Origin: Epiperipatus broadwayi
Lineage: Eukaryota > Onychophora > Udeonychophora > Euonychophora > Peripatidae
Direction of reading: 5' to 3'
DNA length: 64,000 bases
Assembly (NCBI GenBank): GCA_028023455.1
Contig: JAQFVV010012416.1
Location: 9,369,967 to 9,433,966 of the forward strand
The notes beneath the pieces were generated by a model. That model did not search any database. It was not told the DNA's origin and saw nothing but the letters and a program-made list of their open reading frames with translations. Positions within the stretch are counted from its first letter, which is position 1. Every line of letters starts with the position of its first letter. Shown piece after piece: positions 23,915 through 36,110 of the stretch. The translations under genes and the position numbers were made by a program.

Positions 23915-25181
23915 TAAACCTTTAAACATCACCTGAGCACTATTTTCCATGCTTGCTCATAACTGTTGTTAAAATAGGCAAAACTCTCTCCATACAATAG
24001 TGTCACTCAAAGCAAGTCAGAGTAATCAATGGATGCCAGAAGGCTTGTGCATAAAATCCCTATCTAGTGCCTACTCATCCAATATCCCCAAACTAGGTTC
24101 TGGCTTATGGCCTTCATCAGTGAGAAGTCTTGGATTTGAGAGCACTGCACCTAGATTTTAGGATTTAATGCAACCCTCCAGCAGCCACCTTCTATCTCTA
24201 CTTAACTACAAAACTATGAGAACAAAATTGGAAAACACAAATATTTTCAATCTAAGCTCAGTAGCTTATATAGTCATATGGAGAGGGTTTTGCATATTTT
24301 AACAACAGTTATGAGCAAGCATGGAAAATAGTGATCATGTGATGATTAAAGGTTTAATACCAACCAATCCTGCCTAATAGGAAGATGATGACTATGGTTA
24401 TAAAAGAACCAGACACCAAAATGTATGAGTGCTGAACTGAGTTCAGACCCATATGACTATATAAGCTACTGAGCTTAGATTGAAAATATTTGTGTGTTTT
24501 AAATTTTTCTCATAGTTTTGTAGTTAAGTAGAGTTAAAAGATGGCTGCTGGAGGGTTGCATTAGATCCTAAGATCTAGGTGCAGTGCTCTCAGATTCAAG
24601 GCTCCTCACTGATAAAGGCCATAAGCCAAAAACTAGTTTGGGGATATTGGATGAGTAGGCACTAGATGCACAAGCATTCTGCATCCATTGATTACTCTGT
24701 CTTGCTTTGAATGGCACTACTGTATGGAGAGAGTTTTGCCTAATTTAACAACAGTTATGAGCAAGCATGGAAAATAGTGATCATGTGATGTTTAAAGGTT
24801 TAACACCAATCCTACCTAATAAAAAGGTGGTGGCTATGGTTATAAAAGAACCAAAGACACCAAAATGTATGGGTGCTAAACTAAGTTCAGATCCATATGA
24901 TTATATAAGCTACTGAGTTTAGATTGAAAATATTTGTGTGTTTTCAATTTTGTTCTCATATTTTTGTAGTTAATTAGGGATAAAAGGTGGCTGCTGGAGG
25001 GTTGCATTAGATCCTAAGATCTAGGTGCTGTGCTCTCAGATCCAAGCCAGAAACTCATTTGGGGAATATTGGATGAGTAGGCACTAGATAGGGATTTTAT
25101 GCACAAGCCTTCAGGCATCCATTGATTACTCTGTCTTGCTTTGAGTGGCACTACTGTATGGAGAGAGTTTTGCCTATTTTA
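23915..25181 (-). mobile_element. Snap-back retroposon (P1), compound copy with 13-bp target duplication
   Basis: The direct repeat AGAATTAAGTATT at 23902-23914 and 25182-25194 brackets a 1267-bp block. The block is built from several inverted and direct copies of one unit: GCAAAACTCTC, CCATACA, TGATTACTCTG (as complement), GCTTGTGCATAAAATCCC, CAATATCCCCA, CACTGATGAAGGCC and GATCTAGGTGCAGTGCTCTC. The left end carries the complement of the family tail (tail ...GAGCAAGCATGGAAAATAGT, then GATCATGTGATG). Two further tails lie internally (about 24330 and 24780), which shows that more than one unit is fused between a single pair of duplications. Confidence 0.85.
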
Positions 25182-25194
25182 AGAATTAAGTATT

Positions 25195-26090
25195 GTTATG
25201 TTTTTCTTTTATATTATTATTATTTTTTATTAAATATTAATCTTTAATCATTTAATACAAAAATACTATTCAAAAAAAATCTGTGATTACAAGTGTTCTT
25301 TAAAATGTGAAATAAATTGGAAAGAAAAGATGGGTTTTGAAATATCTAAGTTTATAAATTAACCAAACATTTTACAGCAATACAATTTTTTTATTCTGAA
25401 TTTACTTCAAAAATATACTTTACTATGTTTTATTTTTTTTTTTTTGTCATTAATAATTAAGAGGAGTATGTATTTCAAATAAAAAAATTTTGACAATTGT
25501 GGTAAAGATATAAAATTACAATATTAACAAGAAAAAGTACTAATAACTGGATGGTGGGTGTAGAAAGCACCGAGCATATTAAAAAGACTAAGTATTGATA
25601 CACAGATGATGTATAATCTTTAGGATATGATAAATTTGGAATGATAAAGTAAGAGGATTTGTGGTACACTGTCTTACAATGTGTATTGTATCATCAATAT
25701 CAAAAACTATGTGATCCAATGTTCAAAAATGTAAGCTGCTTTCTATATCAAATTCTGCCTAGAACCCTTGTAAGGAGGGTGAGTAAATGTAACCTAGGTA
25801 CACAAATCTTTAATATTACCATTCCACATTCTACATGGTTTGCTCCTTCTATTTGCACTTTTCTATAATGCCAAAAACCGGTTTTTTTTTTGTAGTTTTT
25901 GAACATAGTCAAATAATTGTAATTTATTCTACAAGAATTTGTAAAAAAAAAAAAAAATTCGAATTCATTTTTAGTACAATTTTTTATTGTGGATTATTCA
26001 GCCAATTCACAACAATGTTATATAGCATGCTTTTCAATGGCTATCACCCATGTTTCACAACTCTCTAACACATCAATAAGTACATCACAG
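25195..26090. other. AT-rich noncoding stretch, nothing recognised
   Basis: Only short frames, some overlapping on both strands, with no domain. Confidence 0.45.
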
Positions 26091-26091
26091 A

Positions 26092-26627
26092 ATATTCTCA
26101 TTCATATATGTTACTCAGAATTATTTTCATGCAAACTCATAATGAATCATTTTAATAAACTTGCAAATATAATTTTACTTTTTGTTTATCAATGCCCTTT
26201 AAGGAGAATGAATGGGCATTGATAAATGAAAAGCTATTTGAGTTGGATAGCTGAGTTTGAAGACATGTAGGTGTCTGAAAATTTCATTTTCCACTCAATA
26301 GACAACTTTTAGATAAATGCTGGCTTTGGGTTGGTATTTTTAGATCTAGTGTCTGAAACTACCCTGGCACCTCTCTGAGGAGTGCCAAAGCATGAAACCA
26401 TGGTCAGGGGTTGGGGGTTCTGACAGATATTTTAAATGCTTTCTCTGGCTAAGCATTTATTACAAGGAATTGGAAATCCTTATTGTTTATAACTTACAAG
26501 CTTAAGAGAATAGGGTCTTGTGATCTATGACTCTTATTTTGACTATTTATTAAAATGATTCATTATGAATGAGTCTGCTTGAAAATAATTTTGAATTATA
26601 TATTTGAATGAGAATGTTCTGTGATGT
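26092..26627. mobile_element. Foldback element with about 70-bp diverged arms
   Basis: Left arm 26092-26158 (ACATCACAGAATATTCTCAT ... AATGAATCATTTTAATA) pairs with right arm 26550-26627 (TATTAAAATGATTCATTATG ... GAATGTTCTGTGATGT). The interior holds a hairpin at 26187-26226 (TATCAATGCCC/GGGCATTGATA) and a CCTCTCTGAGGAGTGCC, CATGAAACC core that resembles the cores of the other palindromes. Target duplications were not found. Confidence 0.7.
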
Positions 26628-26639
26628 GATTACATTCCT

Positions 26640-27150
26640 AAACATTACATATTTATACAGTAGTAAAAGTTATGTACATGCTGTTAAAATTAGTAATAAC
26701 TACTAAGTATGCATGAACCATTCACTTAATTTAGTTTGTAATTTAATGTTACTGCTTTTCCAAATCATGTCTCATGGATTGTACAATTCTAAAATGAAGA
26801 TGACAAAGAAAAAAAAAACTTTATGCAGGTCTTCAGATACAAAAATATGGAAGTCTGGATGAACAAATATAGTACAGGTCATGATAGACTAATAACTAAA
26901 CTGTATAGTGTAGCAAAATCGCTAAACTGTATAGTGTAGCAAAAATGACAATATTGGCCCAAAAGTACGTATAAGTAGTTTATAAACTTAAATAACAGTT
27001 TTCAAGTTTTTTTCTTCTCTTATGCATGCATTTCTTATTTCAATTGCATATCGCAATCATCCATCCACCAACACAGAAAAACAAATTATATCCATAAAGC
27101 ATTAAAAGTGGATAGAAACCAATATTAACTTGGTGTAATGAAAAATTAGT
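26640..27150. other. AT-rich noncoding stretch
   Basis: Contains a short tandem duplication, CTAAACTGTATAGTGTAGCA, near 26898-26941. Otherwise nothing recognised. Confidence 0.5.
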
Positions 27151-28515
27151 GAATTTCAAAAGCAGAAATGGAGACTCAGTATTCTAGTCCACCAATCAAA
27201 CAAAGAATTTCAAAAACAGGAATGGAGATTCAAGTATTGATACCTCTAGTCCACTAATCAAACAAAGAATTTCAATAACCAGAATGGAGATTCAGGTATT
27301 GATATCTCTAGTCCACCGATCAAACAAAGAATTTCAAAAACAGGAATGGAGATTCAGGTATTGATACCTCTAGTCCACTAATCAAACAAAGAATTTCAAA
27401 AACAGGAATGGAGATTCAGGTATTGATATGTCCAGTCCACCGATCAAACAAAGAATTTCAAAAATAGGAATGGAGATTCAGATATTGATACCTCTAGTCC
27501 ACTAATCAAACAAAGAATTTCAATAACAGGAATGGAGATTCAGATATTGATACCTCTAGTCCACCGATCAAACAAAGAATTTCAAAAACAAGAATGGAGA
27601 TTCAGGTATTGATACCTCTAGTCCACTAATCAAACAAAGAATTTCAATAACCGGAATGGAGATTCAGGTTTTGATACCTCTAGTCCACTGATCAAACAAA
27701 GAATTTCAAAAACAGGAATGGAGATTCAGGTATTGATACCTCTAGTCCACTAATCAAACAAAGAATTTCAATAACCAGAATGGAGATTCAGGTATTGATA
27801 TCTCTAGTCCACCGATCAAACAAAGAATTTCAAAAACAGGAATGGAGATTCAGGTATTGATACCTCTAGTCCACTAATCAAACAAAGAATTTCAAAAACA
27901 GGAATGGAGATTCAGGTATTGATATGTCCAGTCCACCGATCAAACAAAGAATTTCAAAAATAGGAATGGAGATTCAGATATTGATACCTCTAGTCCACTA
28001 ATCAAACAAAGAATTTCAATAACAGGAATGGAGATTCAGATATTGATACCTCTAGTCCACCGATCAAACAAAGAATTTCAAAAACAAGAATGGAGATTCA
28101 GGTATTGATACCTCTAGTCCACTAATCAAACAAAGAATTTCAATAACCGGAATGGAGATTCAGGTTTTGATACCTCTAGTCCACTGATCAAACAAAGAAT
28201 TTCAAAAACAGGAATGGAGATTCAGGTATTGATACCTCTAGTTCACTAATCAAACAAAGAATTTCAAAAACAGGAATGGAGATTCAGGTATTGATATCTC
28301 TAGTCCACCGATCAAACAAAGAATTTCAAAAACTGGAAAGGAATTCAGGTATTAATACTGCTAGTCCACTAATCAAACAAAGAATTTCAAAAACAGGAAT
28401 GGAGATTCAGGTATTAATACCTCTAGTCCACTAATCAAACAAAGAATTTCAAAAACAGGAATGGAGATTCAGGTATTGATACCTCTAGTACACCAATCAA
28501 ATCAAAGATTATCTA
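27151..28515 (+). repeat. 62-bp minisatellite with an 8-unit higher-order repeat
   Basis: About 22 head-to-tail units start GAATTTCAAAAACAGGAATG and end CTAGTCCACTAATCAAACAAA. Starts fall at 27205, 27267, 27329 and onward every 62 bp. Units 27267-27762 are repeated as 27763-28258 with the same order of variants (for example ATATGTCCAG in the third unit and GGTTTTGATA in the seventh). I see only one base difference. That gives a 496-bp period of eight units. Edge units are more diverged, as expected for unequal crossing-over. No unit is a plausible protein repeat, because stops occur in each. Confidence 0.95.
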
Positions 28516-30060
28516 CACTGGTGGATGTTTTTGACATTGTGCAGTTGAGAGGACGACTGAATTGATTAAAAAAACAAACTTAAATAATAATTGTTATGCC
28601 AAAAGATTAATTTTTAAACATATAAATAATACTAAAAACTAACTATGTACTAATCTTAACAAAATTATGCTAAGCAAATAAATAAATAATAATTTATATG
28701 TGTGGGATCAAATAACAAAGTGACAGACTGAGTGTAATAATTTTTATTAGATTGCTCACTGAAAATCAATACTGAAACTTTAATTCTGGGATAAACTTTT
28801 AAAAAATCATTACTATAATTTGAGTATTATACCTATTAAAAATACTAATTTCAGTACTTGAATCATGGTTAATAAAAATAACTGTAGCTGGTTAAAATGG
28901 CAATTTCAAATATATATATATTTAAATAAAAGTGATTCACAAATAAGATATTTTAAGTCGCAATCATTTCTGTACCAATTCTCAGAAATTATCAGAATTA
29001 TACAATTTCCAACATGAAAATCAATTATTAAAAATATTTACTATATTATGACTTGCAATTATTTTAATTCATTTGCACAAAAGAAAAAAAGAGGGTTTTA
29101 AATTAGAAAGTTACTGATTAAAAATTCCACCCACACGTTTTAGCATCAAAGTAATGATTTATAGATGAACTTTTGCTTTCAGTGACATAGCTAATTTTAT
29201 AAAGATGATAATTCTGTGAAACAACAAATTTGGAGTGGCCAAAATGTCTGTTACATATAATGATTTAATGCGTTCATCATGTGATATTACATTAAAAAAA
29301 TTAATTCTATGTATAAATGATGATTAATAATTTCATTTATTAGATTGATAAATAGTTTCATCAACTTATAACAAAATGTTAATCCTGCTCTAGGATCTTT
29401 CTAATACCAATATCCTTTCTATCAAAACTAAAACAAAATTTTTAAAAACCTTGACAATTTTATATTGCAAATTTGTAAAATCAAGATCATAAATAGACTT
29501 ATATTTTAATTTTCTTTTCTCTCCTTATGATTTCATTAATTAATTAAAAAAACAAAGTTAGTATTTCCTAGAAATATCTCACAATATCTCAGGAAATGGC
29601 AGATCAGACACTTTGTTATAAATTAACCTATAAAATAGCATTTTTTTAGTGGCAAATTGTATTGTTTGATATAAAAATCCCCACCAGAAGAGAATAACAC
29701 AGGAGCATGAAAAATAGGACTGAATGACACATGAGATATGCCAATCATAAAAATTTGGAAGTCAAAACGCACAAAAAAAAAAAAAAACAATGGAATAAAT
29801 AAGGTTCAAGAAAAGCATACTTGAAGTTAATGTAAAGAATCAATGGAATTACAGAATTTCCTAGAAATATTGATGCCCACAAATTTTGTCATTAACGCAG
29901 ATGGCAGAGAGGCATAAATATGTAGTGAATTTGTAACTCAACGATATTGAACATTCAGAAGTATCGATGATTTACAATAATGATTACAGAAAGATATCAA
30001 AAAATAATGCAGTCATCAGTTTGGATAGGAATACTGTTCATGACAAATCTGATATTTATC
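28516..30060. other. AT-rich noncoding stretch, nothing recognised
   Basis: No gene or shared repeat seen. Confidence 0.5.
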
Positions 30061-30068
30061 CTCTAAAT

Positions 30069-30899
30069 CATGGCTGCCCAACCAGTTGATCGTGAGCTAC
30101 CTATTAATTACATGCTTTTTGCTATATCTTCATTTTCACTCAAATATAAAATGATAATTTGCTTGATTTTAAGTAATTAATGAATCAGCATTTTCAGATA
30201 TAAATATTATTAAACCAAAATTTAAAAATTCTTCAATTGATAAACATCTTCATTAATAGATCCAATTATCCATTTTCCTTTATAATTCTGACTTTTTTTA
30301 AAAAAAAAAAATGGTTTAGTTAATACAATATCAGACTTTCAAGCACCCTTCTACTATCTACACTATCTCATACTACTGATACACATGACCACATACATGT
30401 AGAAAAGATAAATAATCACCAATATATGTATCTCATGCTAAACCAGTACTCATCAGTTGGTCCAAATCATCATCTCCCACACATATATAATCAGTGCTCA
30501 GTTTATATTAATACAGCAAATCTTGATCCTTTAATGGACAGGCTTCAATCCATTCCAACCCTTCAGCCATCCATACCATTGAAAATCTGATTATGGAAAG
30601 CCCAAATCCCATGCTGATGCCAATATTATTGCAATATTATTATTTTTTACAATTAGGCTCCAGGTATGTGAAGCGTGCCTGTATTTCAAATATTTAATAC
30701 AATATCAAAAATCTCATTAAAAGTTATATTTTTTTAATTTTGTTTCTATTTCATTACAAATGTTCACATGTTAATACATTTAATAAACTTTGAAATCAGA
30801 TTCTAACATAGTAATTTCCCCTAGTTTATGAGAAGATTGCAAGATTGTTCTACTGACAAAAAATAAGTCACATTTAAAAAAAAAGATTGAATAACCCTG
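30069..30899. mobile_element. hAT-type MITE with nested S2 retroposon
   Basis: It is flanked by the 8-bp duplication CTCTAAAT (30061-30068 and 30900-30907), which fits the hAT target consensus nTnnnnAn. The ends are imperfect 15-bp inverted repeats: CATGGCTGCCCAACC at the left, and CAGGGTTATTCAATC read from the right. No transposase frame remains, so it is a non-autonomous derivative. The 360-bp S2 insertion at 30334-30693 is younger. Confidence 0.82.
30334..30693 (+). mobile_element. S2 retroposon with 14-bp target duplication
   Basis: The direct repeat TTAATACAATATCA lies at 30320-30333 and 30694-30707. The inserted 360 bp shares long similarity with the reverse complement of 58170-58560: a GAAAAGATAAATAATCACCA stretch, the CAGTACTCATCAGTTGGTCC core, and CTTTAATGGACAGGCTTCAA, then CCATTCCA, CTTCAGCC and CCAT. 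A variable-length duplication together with multiple dispersed copies indicates a SINE-like retroposon. I see no clear tRNA-type promoter. Confidence 0.82.
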
Positions 30900-31002
30900 C
30901 TCTAAATTATAAAGAAGACAATACATATATCAACTAATGTAAGTTCCATGTTGACATGGTAATATCTGTAATTTCCTCATAATAGATTTCTATTAAAACA
31001 GT

Positions 31003-31260
31003 ATGTGATGTGATGTATTATGGCTTCTCCTTAAATGAAGTCAGGAATATCTCAGCAATTATGCCCAGATAAACCTGTTAGCCATTTTATTTTACATTCC
31101 CCACTCTAAATTTACACATAATCTGCTATATCCCATTTCCAGAACATAATCTTTGTCAACTCTATAACTTTATATCTAAATTCCTTATCTTTTCCCAAAC
31201 CCAGCATAAAAATCAATAATTCACTTTCTGTATAATCACTCTTTTCATATTTATTTTTCC
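31003..31260 (-). mobile_element. LINE-B retrotransposon, short 3' fragment
   Basis: Matches the last 250 bp of the copies at 1915-2855 and 4850-5793, starting with the TGTGATGTGATG tail complement. It includes the AAACCCAGCATAAAAATCAA block. It ends abruptly where the palindromic P6 element begins. Confidence 0.8.
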
Positions 31261-31391
31261 ACAACTCTCCATACAGTAATGCCACCTAGTGCAAGCCTGA
31301 GTAATCAATGCAGTGGGTAGCACTACTGTATAGTGAGTTTGCTACTGTTTTAACAGCTTGAAAAAGCATAGAAAATAGTGATCATGTGATG
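31261..31391 (+). mobile_element. Minimal snap-back retroposon (P6)
   Basis: A compact copy: an ACTCTCCATACAGTAATGCC arm, a GTGCAAGCCTGAGTAATCAA centre, a GGTAGCACTACTGTAT return arm, then the family tail ending AGCATAGAAAATAGTGATCA, TGTGATG. A 12-bp imperfect direct repeat (ATTTATTTTTCC at 31249-31260 and ATTTACATTTCC at 31392-31403, two mismatches) may be the target duplication. At about 130 bp it is the smallest member. Confidence 0.7.
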
Positions 31392-31404
31392 ATTTACATT
31401 TCCT

Positions 31405-33250
31405 TTTCTTTTAATCCATACAATCTTTGTGATAAATTATATGGCAGTAACTATACTATAAATGATTCGATCTAATTTAAATATGTTTAAACTTGAAGAA
31501 TCCATATTGGGTGAAAAACTCTTTAGTCAAAAAATCGTCCTGATGAAATTGAAGTATTTTTAAGTATTTGTAGATTAAATGAAACTTTTTTGGGGTATCT
31601 ATGTTGACTCCAGTTTAAAAAGCTTCTAACTAGCAAAACAAAACAAACTAATAAGCAGAACAGATGAGGAGTAATTACATTTAGTGAAAAAGTTGTAAGG
31701 TAAGAACTATAAGAAAAAATTTTCATCGAATATATACAATATTTCAACAAACTATGTAACAATGCATTTTAGTTTGATAACATGCAGAAAAAACTTTCTA
31801 TTTTCTTTAAATATAATGCCTACCTTTACCTATGGTAAAAATAATAAATATTTAAATGAAGCCAATTGTTTATAAGTAATGCTATGTAATAAAAAAAGAA
31901 TTTTCTTTTATTCTGGCATTATAAAGATTATTACCATTAAATGCTGTCAAGCCAACATCAATTCTTATGATCATATGATTAGCATTTCTCCAGAAGAATC
32001 TACATCTGATTTTTCAAACTACTGTGCTCTTTTTCTGTCATTACCAACTTTTTCAAGTATTTTCACTTTTCTCATAACTTACATCTCATGACATAATGAA
32101 AATAAAACAATTTCAATCTGGTCATTTGTGTTTCAAACAAGCGTTCCGGTATACTCTGATCAAGTATTCATTTATTCATTTTATCTGATGTTCTTGGAAT
32201 TCCCAAAAGTATTAGTTATCATCACAGTTTAAAAGCATCAATGCTTTTCTTACCCTTCTTAAAGATATATTCACCAAAAATTATGAAAGATACGGATGCG
32301 ATGAAAGTCTGTATTTCGCAATCAGCCTGATCAAGAGTTTCATTGCAGTTGTCAGTATTAGTTTATTTCTTAAATATAATTATTTTTATCATTATGAACA
32401 AAAGTATCTTTATGGCATATATTCATTCATTTTATATTACAAATAGTTATATTTAAACAAATCTGTAACATATCAGCTCTTGCCATTATCTAATCACTAT
32501 ACCATGAGAAAAAAACTGGTCAAATACATTGAAGAGCAACATTACATCTTCAGCTACCCTGGAGTGTAACCAACAATCCATATAAATATAGAAGCCATCA
32601 TTTATATTTAAATGGACTGACAGCTGAAAATAAATTGTTGCTTTTACAATGTGCAGGAAGATGGGCCAGATCTGCATGTGGTACAGTGATCAAATAATTT
32701 TACATGCAGTGTGATTGGAAATGACATCTCTCCAAGTTAATTTATATTATTTTTAGGTGAATTAATTTATTAATTAAGTATTGTAATTAATATCTGTGAA
32801 GGCACATTACATTAATAACCCATTTAATTACTTGTGTCAGTCAACATGCTCACCATAAATTTGTGAAATCTGAGAAAATAAAATGTATGCAGACTGTTTT
32901 CTTCAACTTATGACAAAATGTGTGGTTTGCTTTAAAATTTAAATTTATCACTATAATGATTTGCCAATATGTAAAATGGTGAAAACATAATTATAATTCT
33001 ATACTAAAAAGTAAATGCTGAAACAAAAAGCTCAATTTATTTGAATTAACTTTATTATTAATAATAAAGTTTTGAACTAAAGCGTGTAATTGAGAAATTT
33101 TAATTAACAATAGTAGAAGAAAATGATTGTTAAGTTTATTCATAGGATAAGTTAGCATAAAAAATGAAAATAAATCATAGGTTCTGCATTCATAGAAACA
33201 TAATATCTTCCTCGCCAATAATAAAGGTTGCATCATATTACAATTGTATT
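31405..33250. other. AT-rich noncoding stretch, no gene recognised
   Basis: Around 32487-32510 the sequence CTAATCACTATACCATGAG resembles the complement of the tRNA-like head at 34021-34082. Otherwise there are only short AT-rich frames. Confidence 0.45.
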
Positions 33251-33260
33251 CATTGTTTAT

Positions 33261-33851
33261 TAGAATGACCATATGTCCTGATTTTTCAGGATTTGTCCCT
33301 ATTTTTGATTAGATGACCCAGTGTTCCCAAAATATCTTTTCGAGACCGTTGTATGTCCCGATTTTCAAATACTCATAATTATTCTTTGTCTTACATAAAT
33401 AATTCATTGCAAAAATGATAATTTCTGCACCCTCTCTGTCCATTTTAGTCTCTACAGTAATATTATAAAAACTTCAGACAAATTCCAACACCAAATCAAA
33501 GATTGCTATTACCTTATATGGCCAGATTCTCAAGCTAGATGCGTTCTTGCATCCAACCTCACCTTGGAGCATAAGCAATTGGATTTTTGTAGGCTAAAAT
33601 TTGAACTGCCCTTGCACGTGCTTTGATTGATCGTATACTTTTACTAGTTCATTGTTGATATTAATTTTCTATAGTGATAAAATTAATAGGAATATTAATA
33701 ATCCTAAATAATAGACAACATGCCAAAGAGGAAGTGTATTTACAATGACGAATATACACAGGAATGGAGTTTTATAAAAAAAGGACACAATGCCGTAAAA
33801 ATGATTGATCATTATGTCCCAGTTTTTGATTGAACCAGTCTGGTCATACTA
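33261..33851 (+). mobile_element. Non-autonomous hAT element keeping a transposase 5' end
   Basis: The 8-bp duplication TTGTTTAT (33253-33260, 33852-33859) fits the hAT nTnnnnAn rule. The termini are TAGAATGACCA and, from the right, TAGTATGACCA. Repeated TGTCCTGATTTTT- and TGTCCCGATTTT-like subterminal motifs lie near the left, with the complement-like GTCCCAGTTTTTGATT at the right. Only 591 bp long, it seems to be an internal deletion derivative of a coding hAT. Confidence 0.85.
33720..33833 (+). pseudogene. Truncated hAT transposase N-terminus
   Basis: A 37-codon frame starting MPKRKCIYNDEYTQEWSFIK and continuing KGHNAV. It resembles the N-terminus of hAT transposases, which commonly begin with a basic MPKRKC-type motif before a BED zinc finger. 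The reading frame then runs into the right end of the element and stops, so the zinc finger, DDE core and dimerisation domain are missing. This junction marks where the parent was internally deleted. The family assignment rests on the short motif plus the hAT-type termini. Confidence 0.55.
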
Positions 33852-33959
33852 TTGTTTATACAACTTTTATGATCAACTCAGATTAAAATGGGACCTCTAT
33901 GCTTTAACTAATAATGTTACCAATGTATTGATCAATTTCTGTATGTGTTGGCTAGGAGT

Positions 33960-34082
33960 TAGCTAAATTTGGAAATAAGATCATAAACTTACTTATGACC
34001 TAAAAAGAAATACCCTAAAATTCACCTAGACTGAAACCATAGCATATGAGGCAGATGTGCTAATCACTATACCATAAGGCCT
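33960..34082 (-). repeat. tRNA-derived SINE-like repeat, second family
   Basis: On the minus strand it starts GGCCTTATGGTATAGTGATT, then AGCACATCTGCCTCATATGC, a good A-box region followed by an anticodon-arm-like segment, and a weak B-box (GGTTTCAGTCTAG). AT-rich body follows. It differs from the GCAGTTGGTAGAGC family. Confidence 0.5.
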
Positions 34083-34089
34083 TTGTTAA

Positions 34090-34860
34090 AATTTACATTA
34101 CAAATATTCAAAATAGGAGTTTCAATAACCTTAATAAGAATTTATATTTAGAAAGATATGAATCAAGTTCTAACTTTGGTGAGGTTAATAGAAATTATTC
34201 TCTATGTACCTTCCCTTAGGCTTTTTTATTTATTTAGAATCATTAAGTTTTATCTAGAAATTCTGAAAGTGTATAATGTCATTCTTGAAAATATGTTTTT
34301 CTAAACTACATTATATATATAATGGCTATAAAAATGAATTTCTATTAGCTGAGATTGAACAGATCAAATTCTTAATGATCACTCTATAAGTTCTTGTAGT
34401 GCAGTTGTTATTATCATGTGATTATTAGTATGAAAACATGGAAGGTCTTCTCATCGACATATATCAAGCCAGCATAAAAAGTTTATAAGATTTTATCCAA
34501 AAACTATAGTCATTCATATACAATATCTTACTTAAATAGACTATGTATAATAAGTATGTGTTTTATTCAATATCACACAATAACATTCTTTTCAGATGAC
34601 TACAAGTTATTAAATGAGAAATGAATTGCATTTTCTTAAATGAAGGATAAATTGGTGTGTGTGTAAATGTAGATTCCCTTTATATTTACAATTATGTCAA
34701 CATAAATAACTTTTAATCCTTATTTTATAGAAACCACAAATATTAATTAACAATTAGTGATAGAAAGCACACAAGTTACAAATCTGACTACCTTTCAATG
34801 ATAACCTTTTATTTTGCAAGTATTAAAAATCACATTCTAGTGAAAAAGGCTGTAAATCAA
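34090..34860. other. AT-rich noncoding stretch, nothing recognised
   Basis: No supported feature. Confidence 0.45.
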
Positions 34861-35460
34861 AAAAAACATATAATAAACCATAGACATCAAGAGATTTTGT
34901 AAAATTAGAAGAAAAAGTAAAGAGGCAATTGATTTGAAAAGTGAATATGTATTTTAATATTTAAAATGCTAAGACTAAAAGCACAAATAAATAGGATTCA
35001 CAAGATGAAAGAACATTATAGAGATTGATGGAATATCAGAGAGACAAAATTACTCATCCAATATAATAAAACATATCAAATACAGAAAGAATAAATGTTT
35101 ATGTCCTAACAAGTTCTCATTGTAATGAAGAAATGGAGAATTTTTATGTAAATTAACCAATACTATGGATTATAGCAAACAATCTTTTAAAATTTTATTA
35201 GATTTTAAAATCAGAATTGAAAAATGATTGAAAGATAGAAATCTGGGAATAAATTTGATTATGAAGTCAGAAATGAGAGAAGGCATAGATTTATGGAATT
35301 TATAGATTTATAGAAAAAGACAAATAATATGTTATGAATATCATATCAGGCAAAAATATAAAACAGAAATGAATGTGTAACCACTCAAGTAAATATATAA
35401 AAGTTGGTTTATATTTTTATTAGTAGAAAATATATATTTCAAAATTATAATATACTGTAG

Positions 35461-35700
35461 TCATCAATTATAGATTAGACAACTTCCATATTTCTCCTTT
35501 CTTTTTTATTTCATAAATAATTTCATATAAAGATACAATGAAAGACAAATAACTCCCAAGATGCATTTAGTGCTGAATCAGCACTCATCAGTTGGGCCAG
35601 ATCATCATCTCTCATATACATCTTTATTACATGAAGAGTATTCATGTAGAGCAAACTGTCTCTTTTTATTTTCAAGCGTCAATTTACTTCACTCCCAACT
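35461..35700 (+). repeat. S2-core repeat, copy 1 of a direct pair
   Basis: A 220-bp block beginning TAGATTAGACAACTTCCATA recurs 410 bp downstream at 35881 with few differences. It contains the palindromic core AGTGCTGAATCAGCACT, followed by CATCAGTTGGGCCAGATCAT. Confidence 0.8.
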
Positions 35701-35880
35701 TTTATATTATCAACTTTTTGATAAACATGTAATGATTATTATTAATCATTTATTAAACCAGAGATTTTCTCTAGCACAGATTTAAACTTTAGTCCAAGTT
35801 AAAGATTAATATATCTGATTTTCAGTACACACACATGGCTATTTACATTTCTCTTTCTCCCATGCATAATATCTTTTTTA

Positions 35881-36110
35881 TAGATTAGACAACTTCCATA
35901 TTTCTCCATTCTTTTTTATTTCATAAATAATTTCATATAAATAAAGATACAATAAAAGACAAATAACCCCCAAGATGCATTCGTGGTGAACCAGCACTCA
36001 TTAGTTGGGCCAGGTCATCATCCCTCATATATATCTTTATTACATGAAGAGTATTTATATAGATCGAATTATCTCATTTTTATTTTCAAGAGTCAATTTG
36101 TGATATATAA
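35881..36110 (+). repeat. S2-core repeat, copy 2 of a direct pair
   Basis: The second copy of the block at 35461-35700. Both lie inside the decayed RTE, so the pair arose by a tandem duplication after insertion or by two insertions. Confidence 0.8.

Noticed and set aside
27151-28515. Regular repeats with short variable parts, reminiscent of a CRISPR array
   Set aside because: The units are contiguous 62-mers without unique spacers, variants recur in an 8-unit order, and the genome is eukaryotic. It is a minisatellite.
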